64,000 bases of DNA from Methylobacterium sp. E-005. GTDB lineage: Bacteria > Pseudomonadota > Alphaproteobacteria > Rhizobiales > Beijerinckiaceae. Below the pieces are notes generated by a model. It was not told the origin of the DNA and ran no database searches. It worked only from the letters and a program-made list of their open reading frames with translations. Shown one piece after another: positions 41,955 through 50,585 of this stretch (the first letter of the stretch is position 1; every line of letters starts with the position of its first letter). Both the position numbers and the translations under genes were made by a program. The stretch is taken from positions 62,001 through 126,000 of the forward strand of contig NZ_JAKSYG010000238.1 in NCBI RefSeq assembly GCF_022829725.1. The letters run 5' to 3'.

Positions 41955-43505
41955 TCAGCCAATCTTGAGCGCCGCTCGCTCGGCCGATTTGGAGGCGGGC
42001 AGCGCGGCTGCCGCCATCCCGGCCGAGATCGGGTCGGTCCCGGCGGCCTTGCCGCCCGTTCCGGGCGCCGGCGCGATGCCATGCGGCACGACGGCATCCG
42101 CTTCAGCCCCGCTCGGCCGGGACGGGGCCGACTCCCCTCCATTCGGACCAGCCGGGACGAGGGCGGGCGGCGTGGCGTGGTTCCGGTCGGCCTCCGGCTC
42201 GACCGCGGCGGGGGCGGTCAGCGTGTTCGGCGGCTCCCGCCACGCGAAGGCATCGAGCCGGCCGCTCACCGGCGAGACCGGAGCCCAGGTCTCCGAAGCG
42301 ACCCCGTCGGCGATCCAGATGCGGTCGCGGGGCGCGCGGGCGGCCCGGGCGAGCCATTCGCGGGCCTGGCCGGAGGCTGTCCCGTGCTCGGCCTCCTCGA
42401 TCGCCGCCATCATCAGGCAGGCGCGCGCGGTCGGCCGTTCGGCGAGGAGCGGCTTCACGGCTTCGCGGGCGCGCTTGTAGTCGCGCGCATCGAGGGCCGC
42501 TTGGCCCAAGGCGAGCCGGGACTCCGGATCCCAGACCGACAGCTTGGCCAGAACCTCGGCCCGGGCGAGGCGGTCGCGGACCGAATCGCCGGTCCGCAGG
42601 CCGAGATAGACCTTGGCAAGGTCCGGATGGGGATTGGCCTTCCAAGCCGCCTCGACGATGCGGGCCGCCTTCCGGAAATCGCCGCGGCGAGCCAGCAGCC
42701 GTCCGGCGATGCAGGCGGCCGGAACGAGATCCGGAGCCAGCTTCACGGCCTGCAGCGCACGCTCGGTGGCGAGGTCCGGCTCGCCGGCCTCGTGCTCGCC
42801 CGCGATCGCCGTCAGCAGCACGGCCCGCTGGCGGCGGGCGGTCGCCTTGTCGATCAACCCGAGCGAGGAGCGCCGCTCGATGGTCTCCAGGGCCGCACCC
42901 CAATCGCCGTCGGCGCTCTGGGCCTCCAGCAGGGCCTCGTTCGCCCAGGTGACGCTCGGGGCGAGGCGGGCGGCCTCGGTGGCGTAGGCACGCGCGGCGG
43001 TCTCGTCCTCCCGGCGGCGGGCCTCCACGAACAGGCCGCGCAGGCCGAGCACCCGGGTCTCAGGGTCATCGACCATGCGCTGGAAGGCACTCTCGGCCGC
43101 GTCCCGGTCGCCGGAGATCTGGGCCGCCTGCGCCTTGAGCAGGAGGGTCAGCGGCTCCGTGCCGAGGAGCCGCTCGGCATCGCCGGCATAACGGCGGGCC
43201 GCCAGGGGATCGCCCGAACCCACCGCCACCATGCCGCGGGACAGGGCCGAGAGTCCCTTGGTCCGGCGCCGCTCGGCCGATCCGCGGACCAGGGCCTCCG
43301 GCAGGCCGATCACGCCGCGCACGATCGCCCAGAGCAGGCCGAGCACGATGGCCGCGGCGATCACGCCGACGAGGGCGACCGCCAGACTGGTGCCGATCTG
43401 GTAGCCGTTCCACACGACGGTGACGGTGCCGGGCCTGTCGGCGATCCAGACCGCTCCGAAGGCGGCGAGTGCGAGCAGGGCCAGGAAGGCGAGGGCGCGC
43501 CACAT
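41955..43505 (-). CDS. hemY: HemY-type membrane protein with TPR domain
   Basis: 516 residues. Two membrane segments at about 3-22 and 36-65 (VALVGVIAAAIVLGLLWAIV) flank a short basic loop; the HemY_N domain follows (RGSAERRRTKGLSALSRGMV), then tetratricopeptide-like helices to about 400 and a low-complexity tail. In this family the protein is linked to haem synthesis and sits next to hemD; its precise biochemical role is unsettled. The tail's many Pro/Ala/Ser residues resemble those of the adjacent Mic60 gene product. It ends the minus-strand operon. Confidence 0.88.
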   Translation of the reverse strand: MWRALAFLALLALAAFGAVWIADRPGTVTVVWNGYQIGTSLAVALVGVIAAAIVLGLLWAIVRGVIGLPEALVRGSAERRRTKGLSALSRGMVAVGSGDPLAARRYAGDAERLLGTEPLTLLLKAQAAQISGDRDAAESAFQRMVDDPETRVLGLRGLFVEARRREDETAARAYATEAARLAPSVTWANEALLEAQSADGDWGAALETIERRSSLGLIDKATARRQRAVLLTAIAGEHEAGEPDLATERALQAVKLAPDLVPAACIAGRLLARRGDFRKAARIVEAAWKANPHPDLAKVYLGLRTGDSVRDRLARAEVLAKLSVWDPESRLALGQAALDARDYKRAREAVKPLLAERPTARACLMMAAIEEAEHGTASGQAREWLARAARAPRDRIWIADGVASETWAPVSPVSGRLDAFAWREPPNTLTAPAAVEPEADRNHATPPALVPAGPNGGESAPSRPSGAEADAVVPHGIAPAPGTGGKAAGTDPISAGMAAAALPASKSAERAALKIG

Positions 43506-43630
43506 GGGGTCAGTGTCTCCTGTCGACGGCCGCGCGGCGACGGTCGCTGGGTGCGGGAGGGGCGGGGCGCCTGCACGCCCGCCCGGAGAGGTTGCGGCCG
43601 CGCGGCGCGCGGTTCGATGCCGTCACCGGT

Positions 43631-46600
43631 TCAACGGCCGGGTGCGGCGGGCGAGTTGGACGCCGGGTTTGGCGCGGGCGTGCCGGATCCCGAGCCGGTC
43701 GGCAGGGCCTGGAAGGCGTTTCCGATGAGCGTCCGCGCGGCCTGTTCGGCCTCGGTCCGCGCCTTGAGCTTGGCGCCAAAATCGCCGGCCTCGTCCCGCG
43801 CGTCCGCCGGCAGGGCCACGAAAGCGGCTTCCGCCGCCGGAAGGTCGCCCCGATCGAGCGCCGCCTGGACCTTCGCCTCCGGCTGATCGGCGCTTTCCGG
43901 CGCCGGGGCATCGGCCTTGCGCACCTGCACGAGGCCGTCGGCCATGCTCAGGAGCTTGGCGCGGAAATCACCCGTCTCGGCGGCCGACTTGGCCCGCTGT
44001 GCCCGCCGCTTGGCGGCCATCCGCTCGGCAATCGGCCGGAACTCATCCGCGAGCTGGTTCGCCGTGGGCGCACCGGTCTGCGCGAAGGGCGCGAGCGCCT
44101 TGGCCTGCGCCTCCGTCGACGGATCGAGCTTGCGCAGGCTCGCCAGGGGCTCCGCGTAGGCCGATCCGGATTCGAGCGCCGAAGCCACGCGGTCTGCCAC
44201 GACCACCCGCAGGGCTGCCTGGACGGTCGCAGTCTCGGCACGCTGCGCCACGCTTTTGTCCAGGGCGGCGATCCTGTCGGCCTGCTCCTGAAGCCGGCGC
44301 TCGACCGCCTTCGAGGCTTCCGCGGCCTGGGCCTGCCCGGCTTCGGCGGCGGTGCGGCTCGCCTGCGTGGCCGTCTGGATCGCATCCGTGGCGGCCTTCA
44401 CCCGCGCATCGACGGTCTGCTGGAGTGCATCGAGGCGCTGGCCGAGGGCGGCATCCGCCTCGGTATTCGCCTTGACCTTCTGTTCCACCTCGCCCTGCAG
44501 CGCAGCGAGCTTTCTGGATGTGTCCTCGGCCGCGCTCGCCTTGGCCCCGTTCGCCTCCAGGGCCTTCAGGCGGGCGTCGAGATCGGCGATTTCCTTGCCG
44601 TTATCCTGGACCGCATTGAGCTTGGAATCGGTCGGCTGATCGCGGCCCGGCTCCTCCTGCAGCGCGGCCACGCGCTGATCGAGGCTGTCGAGGCGCGCCG
44701 CCAGATCGGCCGGGACCGCCGGCGCCTGACCGGAGGCGGTGCCGTCCGGCGCGGCGGCGGCCGGCGCGGCGGCGCTTCCCGCCTTGTCGAGGGCCTGCTT
44801 GGCGGTCGATTCGGCCGTGCCGATCCGCTTGTCGAGGGCCGTCAGCGCGTCCCGGGGCGCGAGCCCATCGAGACGACCGCTCAGGGCCGCGATCTGCCCG
44901 GAGAGCTTCTGGTCCAGCGTGTTCAGGCGCGGATCTGGGCCGATCCCGGCCGTCTCCGCCCCGAACAGGAGCCCCGCGCCGATCACGCCGCCGAGCAAAC
45001 CCGCGGTCGCCAGGGAGCCGAACCCAGCCCGCGCCCGCGCAGGCGGAGCGGCGGAGGCCGGGCTGGCGGCGACGCCCGGGATCGGCCCCTTCACCGAGTC
45101 CTTCGGAGCATCCTTGGGCTGTTCCTTGCCCCCCGCCTTCACCTCCGGGCTCGGTCCCTTGCCCGAGCCCGGTGGATCGGGGATGCGCTTGGCCTTCATA
45201 TCGAGGATCGGCCCGGCCGTGACCGCTGCGGAAGTCACCGCACCCGCGGCGCCTGTGGGTGATCCGCCTGGACGGGGCCCGGATTGCGACCCGGAGCCCG
45301 ACGGCTGACCCGTACCCGGCTGGCCGGGCTTCGGCGGCTCGGTCCTCGTGGCCTCCGGCTTGCCGGACGCGGCGTTCGCCGCACCCGTCGCCGAGGCGGT
45401 CGAGCCCGGGGATGTGGCCGAGGCGGCAGCCATCTTGGCGGCGTCCGGTGCCGGGGCGGATCCTGGCTTCGGCGGATCCGTCCGGCCGGCCTCGGGCCTG
45501 CCGGACGCATCCTTGGGCGGGGCCATCCCGGTCGCTTCGGTCTTCACGGCATCGGGCTTGGCGGCACCCGGCTGCGCGGCCGAAACCGCGGAGGGCTTCG
45601 CGTCGTTCGATCCGGGCTTCGCGTCGTTCGATCCGGGCCTGGCGTCGTTCGATCCGGGCTTCGCGTCGTTCGATCCGGGCTTGGCGTCGTTCGATCCGGG
45701 CTTGGCGGCGACGACCGGCTCGGTCGCCGGCCTGGGTGTCATGCCGGCAGGCTGGGACTGACTCGCGGCGGGCCCGGACGGGCCCGGCTTCGCGCCGCCG
45801 GTCGCGCCCGTTGCGGACGCGCCGGGCCGGGTCTCAGCCCCGGATGGGTTGGTCTGTCCAGGCTTAGCGGGCGCGGAATCCGGCTTGCGGCCGCCGGATC
45901 CGGGCTTGTCGGCGTCGCTGGGTGGTGGCGTCACGGGCAAGTCCTCCAACTCTTCGGCGTCGCCGCGCCCCCCTAGCACCGCCCCGGCCCCGGGCGCGAG
46001 GGCGAGATGCGGCGGCCCGGCCTCCCTGTCACCGCACGCCGGGCCGGGCGGCAGCGCAAGGGCGTCCAGCAGCTCCGCTTCCCGCGGACGCGCCGCGACG
46101 AAATGGACCGGAACACCCGCCGCTTCCAGGGGTGCGGCGACATCCGCCGACAGGCAGTAATGCCTCAGGCGGCGGAAAGCTCCGCCGTGGCCTGCGCCTT
46201 CCGCCAGGGCGAGGGCGAGGGCGGCGCTGCGCCGGGAGTAATGCAGGACGGCGTCGAGGTCTCCACCGACGAGCGCGCGACCGACCGGATCGGGCAGGGC
46301 CAGCAGGGCCTCCGCCGCATAGGCCACGACGGTCGTGACCCGGAAACCAGCCGCCGTCAGCGTCGCAGCGGGCTCACGCTTCCTGTCGGCCCCCGCCGCG
46401 TGGAGGAGGCGCGCGCCGGGCGGCAGGATCCGGCGCACCAGGGCCGCGAGGCCGATAGCATCGCCCGGCCCCTCGTGTACCGGCCCGAGTCCGGCCTCCG
46501 TCGCCAGCGCGGCCGTGCGCGCACCGACAGCAAAGACCGGTAGGGACGGGACATCCCGTAGGGCCGGTATCGCGTTGGCGCTGGTGAGCAGCAGCGCGTC

Positions 46601-46738
46601 GAATCGATCGTCGGGCAGCCGCACCCCGGTCGGACGTACGGCAAGCACCGGGGCAACCAGCGGCGCGTGGCCGCGCGCCGCCAGCATCGCGCCGGTCCGC
46701 GTCGCCGCGGGCTCCGGCCGCGCCACCCAGACGCGCAC
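43631..46738 (-). CDS. Uroporphyrinogen-III synthase (HemD) fused to Mic60/mitofilin-like domain
   Basis: 1035 residues in one open frame with no stop. Residues 1-235 are HemD: RVWVARPEPAATRTGAMLAA, LLLTSANAIPALR, DAVLHYSRRSAA, which closes hydroxymethylbilane to uroporphyrinogen III in the cytosol. About 240-570 is a Pro/Gly/Ala/Lys-rich linker with tandem KPGSNDA. A membrane segment near 571-592 (FGSLATAGLLGGVIGAGLLF) precedes a coiled coil (about 600-880) and mitofilin-like C-terminus. Alphaproteobacterial Mic60 is usually a separate gene next to hemD and hemY and bends the inner membrane. Here both are in one frame; an internal start is possible (45932-45947). Confidence 0.85.
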   Translation of the reverse strand: MRVWVARPEPAATRTGAMLAARGHAPLVAPVLAVRPTGVRLPDDRFDALLLTSANAIPALRDVPSLPVFAVGARTAALATEAGLGPVHEGPGDAIGLAALVRRILPPGARLLHAAGADRKREPAATLTAAGFRVTTVVAYAAEALLALPDPVGRALVGGDLDAVLHYSRRSAALALALAEGAGHGGAFRRLRHYCLSADVAAPLEAAGVPVHFVAARPREAELLDALALPPGPACGDREAGPPHLALAPGAGAVLGGRGDAEELEDLPVTPPPSDADKPGSGGRKPDSAPAKPGQTNPSGAETRPGASATGATGGAKPGPSGPAASQSQPAGMTPRPATEPVVAAKPGSNDAKPGSNDAKPGSNDARPGSNDAKPGSNDAKPSAVSAAQPGAAKPDAVKTEATGMAPPKDASGRPEAGRTDPPKPGSAPAPDAAKMAAASATSPGSTASATGAANAASGKPEATRTEPPKPGQPGTGQPSGSGSQSGPRPGGSPTGAAGAVTSAAVTAGPILDMKAKRIPDPPGSGKGPSPEVKAGGKEQPKDAPKDSVKGPIPGVAASPASAAPPARARAGFGSLATAGLLGGVIGAGLLFGAETAGIGPDPRLNTLDQKLSGQIAALSGRLDGLAPRDALTALDKRIGTAESTAKQALDKAGSAAAPAAAAPDGTASGQAPAVPADLAARLDSLDQRVAALQEEPGRDQPTDSKLNAVQDNGKEIADLDARLKALEANGAKASAAEDTSRKLAALQGEVEQKVKANTEADAALGQRLDALQQTVDARVKAATDAIQTATQASRTAAEAGQAQAAEASKAVERRLQEQADRIAALDKSVAQRAETATVQAALRVVVADRVASALESGSAYAEPLASLRKLDPSTEAQAKALAPFAQTGAPTANQLADEFRPIAERMAAKRRAQRAKSAAETGDFRAKLLSMADGLVQVRKADAPAPESADQPEAKVQAALDRGDLPAAEAAFVALPADARDEAGDFGAKLKARTEAEQAARTLIGNAFQALPTGSGSGTPAPNPASNSPAAPGR
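45596..45700 (-). repeat. Five 21-nt tandem repeats coding for KPGSNDA units
   Basis: Five consecutive 21-nt copies of CTTCGCGTCGTTCGATCCGG plus a final G (plus-strand reading, with C/T and G changes in copies 3 and 5), each coding for one seven-residue unit KPGSNDA or RPGSNDA on the minus strand, at about residues 346-381 of the HemD-Mic60 protein. Repeat number probably varies between strains by slippage without breaking the frame. Confidence 0.9.
45932..45947 (-). promoter_or_regulatory. Possible internal ribosome site and GTG start for a separate Mic60
   Basis: On the minus strand GGAGG (45943-45947) stands exactly 8 nt before an in-frame GTG (45932-45934), codon 269 of the fused frame and just after the end of the HemD fold. 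Translation from here would give a 767-residue Mic60-like protein alone. The HemD part still has no stop codon, so the fusion must also be made. Support is the spacing only. Confidence 0.45.
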
Positions 46739-46741
46739 CTG

Positions 46742-47617
46742 TCAGCCTTCCAGGGTCAGGCGGACGCCGTGGCGCGTCTCCGCTCCCGGCGGAAGCAGGC
46801 GCTGCGAATCCCGCTCGGTCAGGTCACCGGAAAAATCCGCCCAGTCGGCGTAGCCGGTCCAGCATTCGAGCGAGAGAAACGGCGCCGTGGGCTTGGTCCA
46901 GATCGCGAGATGCGGAAAATCCGCCATCTCCATGTGGATCGTCCGATCGGGCCCGGTGAAGCGCATCGCGCGGCTGCGTGCGTTCCGGACCACGAAGGCT
47001 TCGGTGAAGATCGCCGGATCGAGGGGCAGGGTGTCGCCGGTGAGCGGGATCGGCTGCTCGTCGCGCAGCAGCAGGCCGCCGGGGCCGACCTGCGGGGCGA
47101 ACGGACGCTCCGCTCGATCGAAGACGACCGCGTAGCCGCCATCCTTCGCCCGCGCCCCAGCCGCGAAGGGCCAAGGGAAGGCCGGGTGGAACCCGAGCGC
47201 GTAGGGCAGGGGCGTGTCGCCGGGATTGGCGACGGTGACATCGAAGTCGAGGGCCGCCGGGCGCACCCGGGCAGTGACGTCGAGCCGGAACGCGAAGGGG
47301 TAGTGGGGCCGGGTCTCGGGCCCGTCGGTGAGGCGCAGCGTCACGGCCTCGGCGCTCTGATCCACCACCGTGAAGGACAGGTCCCGGGCGAAGCCGTGCT
47401 GGCCCATCGGGTAGCTTTCGGAGCCGACCTTCACCCGCCCGCCCGCCGAGGCGCCGACCACCGGGAAAAGCCAGGGCGCATGACGGTTCCAATGGGCGGG
47501 ATCGCCGTTCCAGAGGTACTCGGTCCCATTGACCCGCCAGGAGACCGGCTCGGCGCCGTGGGTGGCGAGCGTGGCCGTGGTGCCGTCCGCTGCTTTCAGC
47601 TCGATGCGCGTGCTCAC
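46742..47617 (-). CDS. Aldose 1-epimerase (mutarotase) family protein
   Basis: 291 residues from GTG 47617; GGGAG lies 6 nt upstream. The fold shows ATHGAEPVSWRVNGTEYLW, YALGFHPAFPWPFA (with the His characteristic of the family) and FLSLECWTGYADW with the catalytic Glu. It belongs to the YeaD/hexose-6-phosphate-1-epimerase-like or galactose mutarotase group. It stops 3 nt before the HemD-Mic60 start, so the two share an operon, though no metabolic link is obvious. Confidence 0.85.
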   Translation of the reverse strand: MSTRIELKAADGTTATLATHGAEPVSWRVNGTEYLWNGDPAHWNRHAPWLFPVVGASAGGRVKVGSESYPMGQHGFARDLSFTVVDQSAEAVTLRLTDGPETRPHYPFAFRLDVTARVRPAALDFDVTVANPGDTPLPYALGFHPAFPWPFAAGARAKDGGYAVVFDRAERPFAPQVGPGGLLLRDEQPIPLTGDTLPLDPAIFTEAFVVRNARSRAMRFTGPDRTIHMEMADFPHLAIWTKPTAPFLSLECWTGYADWADFSGDLTERDSQRLLPPGAETRHGVRLTLEG

Positions 47618-47684
47618 GGTCGTCTCCCGGTCCTGCCTCGGAGAGCCGAGGTAACGGAGGCAGGGCAGGACGCAAGGGGCCTCG

Positions 47685-49436
47685 TCACGCCGCCGTGCCG
47701 AGGCCCGGCAGCACCGCCTCGGGTGGCCCGGAGGCGACGAGGCGCCCCGCCTCGAGCACATGGACCGCGTCCGCCCCCTCCAGGGTCGAGAGGCGGTGGG
47801 CGATCAGGATCAGCGTCCGCCGGCCCGAGAGCGCCCGCAGCGCCCGCATCACGGCACCCTGAGTCTCCTCGTCGAGGGCGGAGGTCGCCTCGTCAAACAC
47901 GATCACGTCGGGATCGTGATAGAGCGCCCGGGCGATGCCGAGGCGCTGGCGCTGGCCGCCCGAGAGCCGCGCCCCGCGCTCGCCGACCCGCGCGTCGTAG
48001 CCCTGCGGCAGGGCGGCGATGAAGTCGTGGGCTCCGGCGAGCCGGGCTGCCCGCTCGACGGCGGCGCGATCCGGCGCGTCGAGGCCCAGTGCGATGTTCT
48101 CTGCCACGGTGCCGTCGACCAGGAACACGTCCTGCGGCACGTAGCCGATGCGGTTCTGCCACGCCGGGAGCGTGTCGGGATCGAGGGGGCACCCGTCCAC
48201 GGTGATCCGCCCCACGCCGGGGCTCAGCACCCCGAGGATCAGACCCGCCAGGGTCGACTTGCCCGAACCTGTCCGGCCGGCAAGGCCGATGGTCGTGTTG
48301 ACCGGGATTGTCAGATCGATGTCGGCCAGTGCCGGCTGGCCGGTGCCGTACTCGAAGCCGATCCCCTCCAGGCGGATCGCTTGCGTGAACGGCAGGCGCT
48401 CCGTCGTGCGGGACAGGGGGGGCCGCTCGTGCGCGAGTTCGTCGACGATCACCCGTACCGCCGGCAGGGTGAAGCGCATCAGCGCCACCGAGGTGAAGAT
48501 ATTCTGGAAGGCCGGGAGCATGCGGTAGCCCGCGAAGGCGAACAGCCCCAGCAGCGGCAGGATGCCCGCCACATCGAGACCCTGCGCCAGGGCGAACAGC
48601 ACCACCACGATCACGCCACCGAAGGCGAGCGCCTCGATGACGAAGCGCGGCATCTGGCCGGTGAGGAGGCTCGTCGCGGTGGCGACCGCGTAGGCGCGCG
48701 CCGGGGCGTCGAACCGGGCCGCGAAGGCCTCCGCCCGGCCATAGAGCTTCAGCTCGGTGAGCGCCCCGAAGGTCTCCTGCACGATCCGGAAGCGGGCCTC
48801 GTTGTCGGCCACCGTGCGGGCGCCGAGCCGGGCGAGACGGGCCCGCATCACGAGGTAGATCCCGACATAGAGCCCGCCGAAGCCGCCGCCGAGGATCAAG
48901 GCGAGCTGCGGCGCGTAGGCCAGCAGGAACGCGATCACCGCGAGCGCCGAACTCGCCCGCGAGGCCAGCACCGTGGCGGGCGTCAGGGCACCGACCACGA
49001 GGCGGTCGGTCTCGGACAGCACGTTCTTGGCGAGCTCGGCGCTGTTGGCCTGCGTGAAGAACAGACGCTCGCGATCAAGGTAGCGGAACAGCAGCCGCCG
49101 GCTGAAGCCGTAGCCGGCCAGATGCGTGAACCGGAGCTGCGCGTAGGTCAGCCCGGCATTGACCAGGGCGGTGACCAGGATCGCGACCAGCGCGGCGCCG
49201 CCGGTGACCAGCAGGAACGCGCGCTCGTCGGTGAGGCCGAGGAAGGCTCGGGCCTGGACCAGATAGGGGATGCGGGTGGCCGCGGAGGGGTCGCCCACCA
49301 GCGTCAGGAACGGGATCACCGCGGCGACGCCCACCACCTCCAGGAGCGCCGCCACCGCGAGGCCCAACGCGATCAGCGCCAGCCGCCGCCGGTCCGGCGC
49401 CCGCATGGCGCGCACGAGATCGATCAGCGCGCGCAT
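47685..49436 (-). CDS. ABC exporter, fused membrane and ATPase domains
   Basis: 583 residues. Six hydrophobic helices in the first 320 residues form the membrane domain. The ATPase domain (about 355-583) has Walker A GLAGRTGSGKSTLAG, signature LSGGQRQRLGIARAL, Walker B VIVFDEATSALDEET and the H-loop LIAHRLST. The family includes MsbA and PglK-type lipid or glycolipid flippases; a lipid-linked sugar is a reasonable guess given the sugar island, but the genes are 8 kb apart. It ends 67 nt before the epimerase gene, on the same strand. Confidence 0.9.
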   Translation of the reverse strand: MRALIDLVRAMRAPDRRRLALIALGLAVAALLEVVGVAAVIPFLTLVGDPSAATRIPYLVQARAFLGLTDERAFLLVTGGAALVAILVTALVNAGLTYAQLRFTHLAGYGFSRRLLFRYLDRERLFFTQANSAELAKNVLSETDRLVVGALTPATVLASRASSALAVIAFLLAYAPQLALILGGGFGGLYVGIYLVMRARLARLGARTVADNEARFRIVQETFGALTELKLYGRAEAFAARFDAPARAYAVATATSLLTGQMPRFVIEALAFGGVIVVVLFALAQGLDVAGILPLLGLFAFAGYRMLPAFQNIFTSVALMRFTLPAVRVIVDELAHERPPLSRTTERLPFTQAIRLEGIGFEYGTGQPALADIDLTIPVNTTIGLAGRTGSGKSTLAGLILGVLSPGVGRITVDGCPLDPDTLPAWQNRIGYVPQDVFLVDGTVAENIALGLDAPDRAAVERAARLAGAHDFIAALPQGYDARVGERGARLSGGQRQRLGIARALYHDPDVIVFDEATSALDEETQGAVMRALRALSGRRTLILIAHRLSTLEGADAVHVLEAGRLVASGPPEAVLPGLGTAA

Positions 49437-49515
49437 GGGGTCGGGGGTCTCGGCGGGGCGTCTCGCATGGCCGGGCCGGGCTTAAGGGCGCCGATCCGGC
49501 CTGTCCACGGCGGCC

Positions 49516-49833
49516 TCAGTCGAGTTTCTTGAGCGAGCCGAGATCCACGTCGCCGTTCTGGCTGGAGAAGGTCAGCGACTTCGAGGACCCGTCCGCCTGC
49601 GAGACTCCACCAATCCGGTGGTCGCCGCTATCGTAGGTCGAGATCTGCCCGTCGCGCTCGATCAGCAGACGGTGCTTGTCGGGGAAGAAGGCGTATTTCA
49701 TTCCATTCTGCGCGCCACTGGTCGCGGGATCGCCGAGATCCTTCGGCCACCAGGGCTCCATGCCCTTCATCGGCTTCATGGGTTCCATTGGCTTCATGGG
49801 TTCCATCGGTTTCATCGGCTCCACGGCGGGCAT
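49516..49833 (-). CDS. Small protein with Met-Pro-Lys repeats and conserved C-terminal domain
   Basis: 105 residues. The N-terminal 22 or so are a repeat (PMKPMEPMKPMEPMKPMKG) followed by a conserved-looking domain PWWPKDLGDPATSGAQNGMK, YAFFPDKHRLLIERDG and YDSGDHRIGGVSQ. I recall a hypothetical family with this WWP-DLG-YAFFP-YDTGDH layout in proteobacteria but no known function. No signal peptide or membrane segment. ATG 49833 lacks a proper ribosome site (GAGG abuts it), so the exact start is uncertain. Confidence 0.7.
   Translation of the reverse strand: MPAVEPMKPMEPMKPMEPMKPMKGMEPWWPKDLGDPATSGAQNGMKYAFFPDKHRLLIERDGQISTYDSGDHRIGGVSQADGSSKSLTFSSQNGDVDLGSLKKLD
49772..49825. repeat. Three 18-nt tandem repeats coding for Met-Pro-Lys/Glu units
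   Basis: Copies of GGCTTCATGGGTTCCATT (49772-49789 and 49790-49807, then a diverged 49808-49825) read on the minus strand as EPMKPM units of the small repeat protein. Repeat number may vary between strains. Confidence 0.8.
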
Positions 49834-49907
49834 CCTCGTCAGGTGAGAGACAGAGGAGGACGCGGCAGGGCGGGAAGGGTTGCATGCCGTCCCGCCCCGG
49901 CGCGGGC

Positions 49908-50585
49908 TCACACCGGCGGTCGCGCGGGTACCGGCCGCTCCCGGACCTGCCCGTCGAAGCCGACATGGAGCTGGTGCTCCTGCCCGTCCCGATCCTTGGC
50001 AGCCACCTCGAGGTGGCGCGGGCCACGGCCGGTGACGCGCACATCGCTATAGCCGGCCGCCTGCACGGCGGCCGTCAGGGCGGGGAGGTCGGGCTTCGGG
50101 CCGAGGCCGATCCGGTCCTTGGCCCAGTCGAGGCTGCCCATGGGTGGACCGCCGGCCGGGCCGAGGACGACCTTGCGCCCGTCCCCGTGGGTCAGAACCC
50201 GGGCGTGCAGGAAGCCCGTCTCGAACCGCCCCTGAACCGTGACGGCCTCGCCCTTGGCGACGAGCTTGCCGTCCTCCCCCTCGCGGCCGGTCTCGACGAG
50301 GGCGCGGCCGGTCGGGTCCTGGACCACGAACTTGTTGCCGAAGATCTCTGCGACGGTGCCGCGGATCGCCGTCGCGCCCGAGGGGGCGAGCGCCTGGATC
50401 GCCACCGGCTCGACCGGTGTCGGCTGGAAGCTCGTCCCCTGCGCCAGGGAGAGGCCGAGCGCGCCCATCGCCAACGGGGCTGCCAGGGCGCCCACCACCC
50501 AGGTCCGCCGGGGAATCGCGCGGCGCGCCGGCCCGGCGTCGCGGATCTCCCGCGCCGTGCCGTCGATGGTTTTGGTGTCGGTCAT
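49908..50585 (-). CDS. Membrane-anchored OB-fold and PepSY-like protein
   Basis: 225 residues. A short basic cytosolic start and one membrane segment (about 28-48, WVVGALAAPLAMGALGLSLA) precede a periplasmic part: an OB/BOF-like stretch (IRGTVAEIFGNKFVVQDPTG) and a PepSY-like domain (LPALTAAVQAAGYSDVRVTG, EHQLHVGFDGQVRE). The ribosome site AAGGA stands 7 nt before ATG 50585. It is divergent from the two-component genes, so it is probably their target or partner, as PepSY proteins often are. Confidence 0.65.
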   Translation of the reverse strand: MTDTKTIDGTAREIRDAGPARRAIPRRTWVVGALAAPLAMGALGLSLAQGTSFQPTPVEPVAIQALAPSGATAIRGTVAEIFGNKFVVQDPTGRALVETGREGEDGKLVAKGEAVTVQGRFETGFLHARVLTHGDGRKVVLGPAGGPPMGSLDWAKDRIGLGPKPDLPALTAAVQAAGYSDVRVTGRGPRHLEVAAKDRDGQEHQLHVGFDGQVRERPVPARPPV

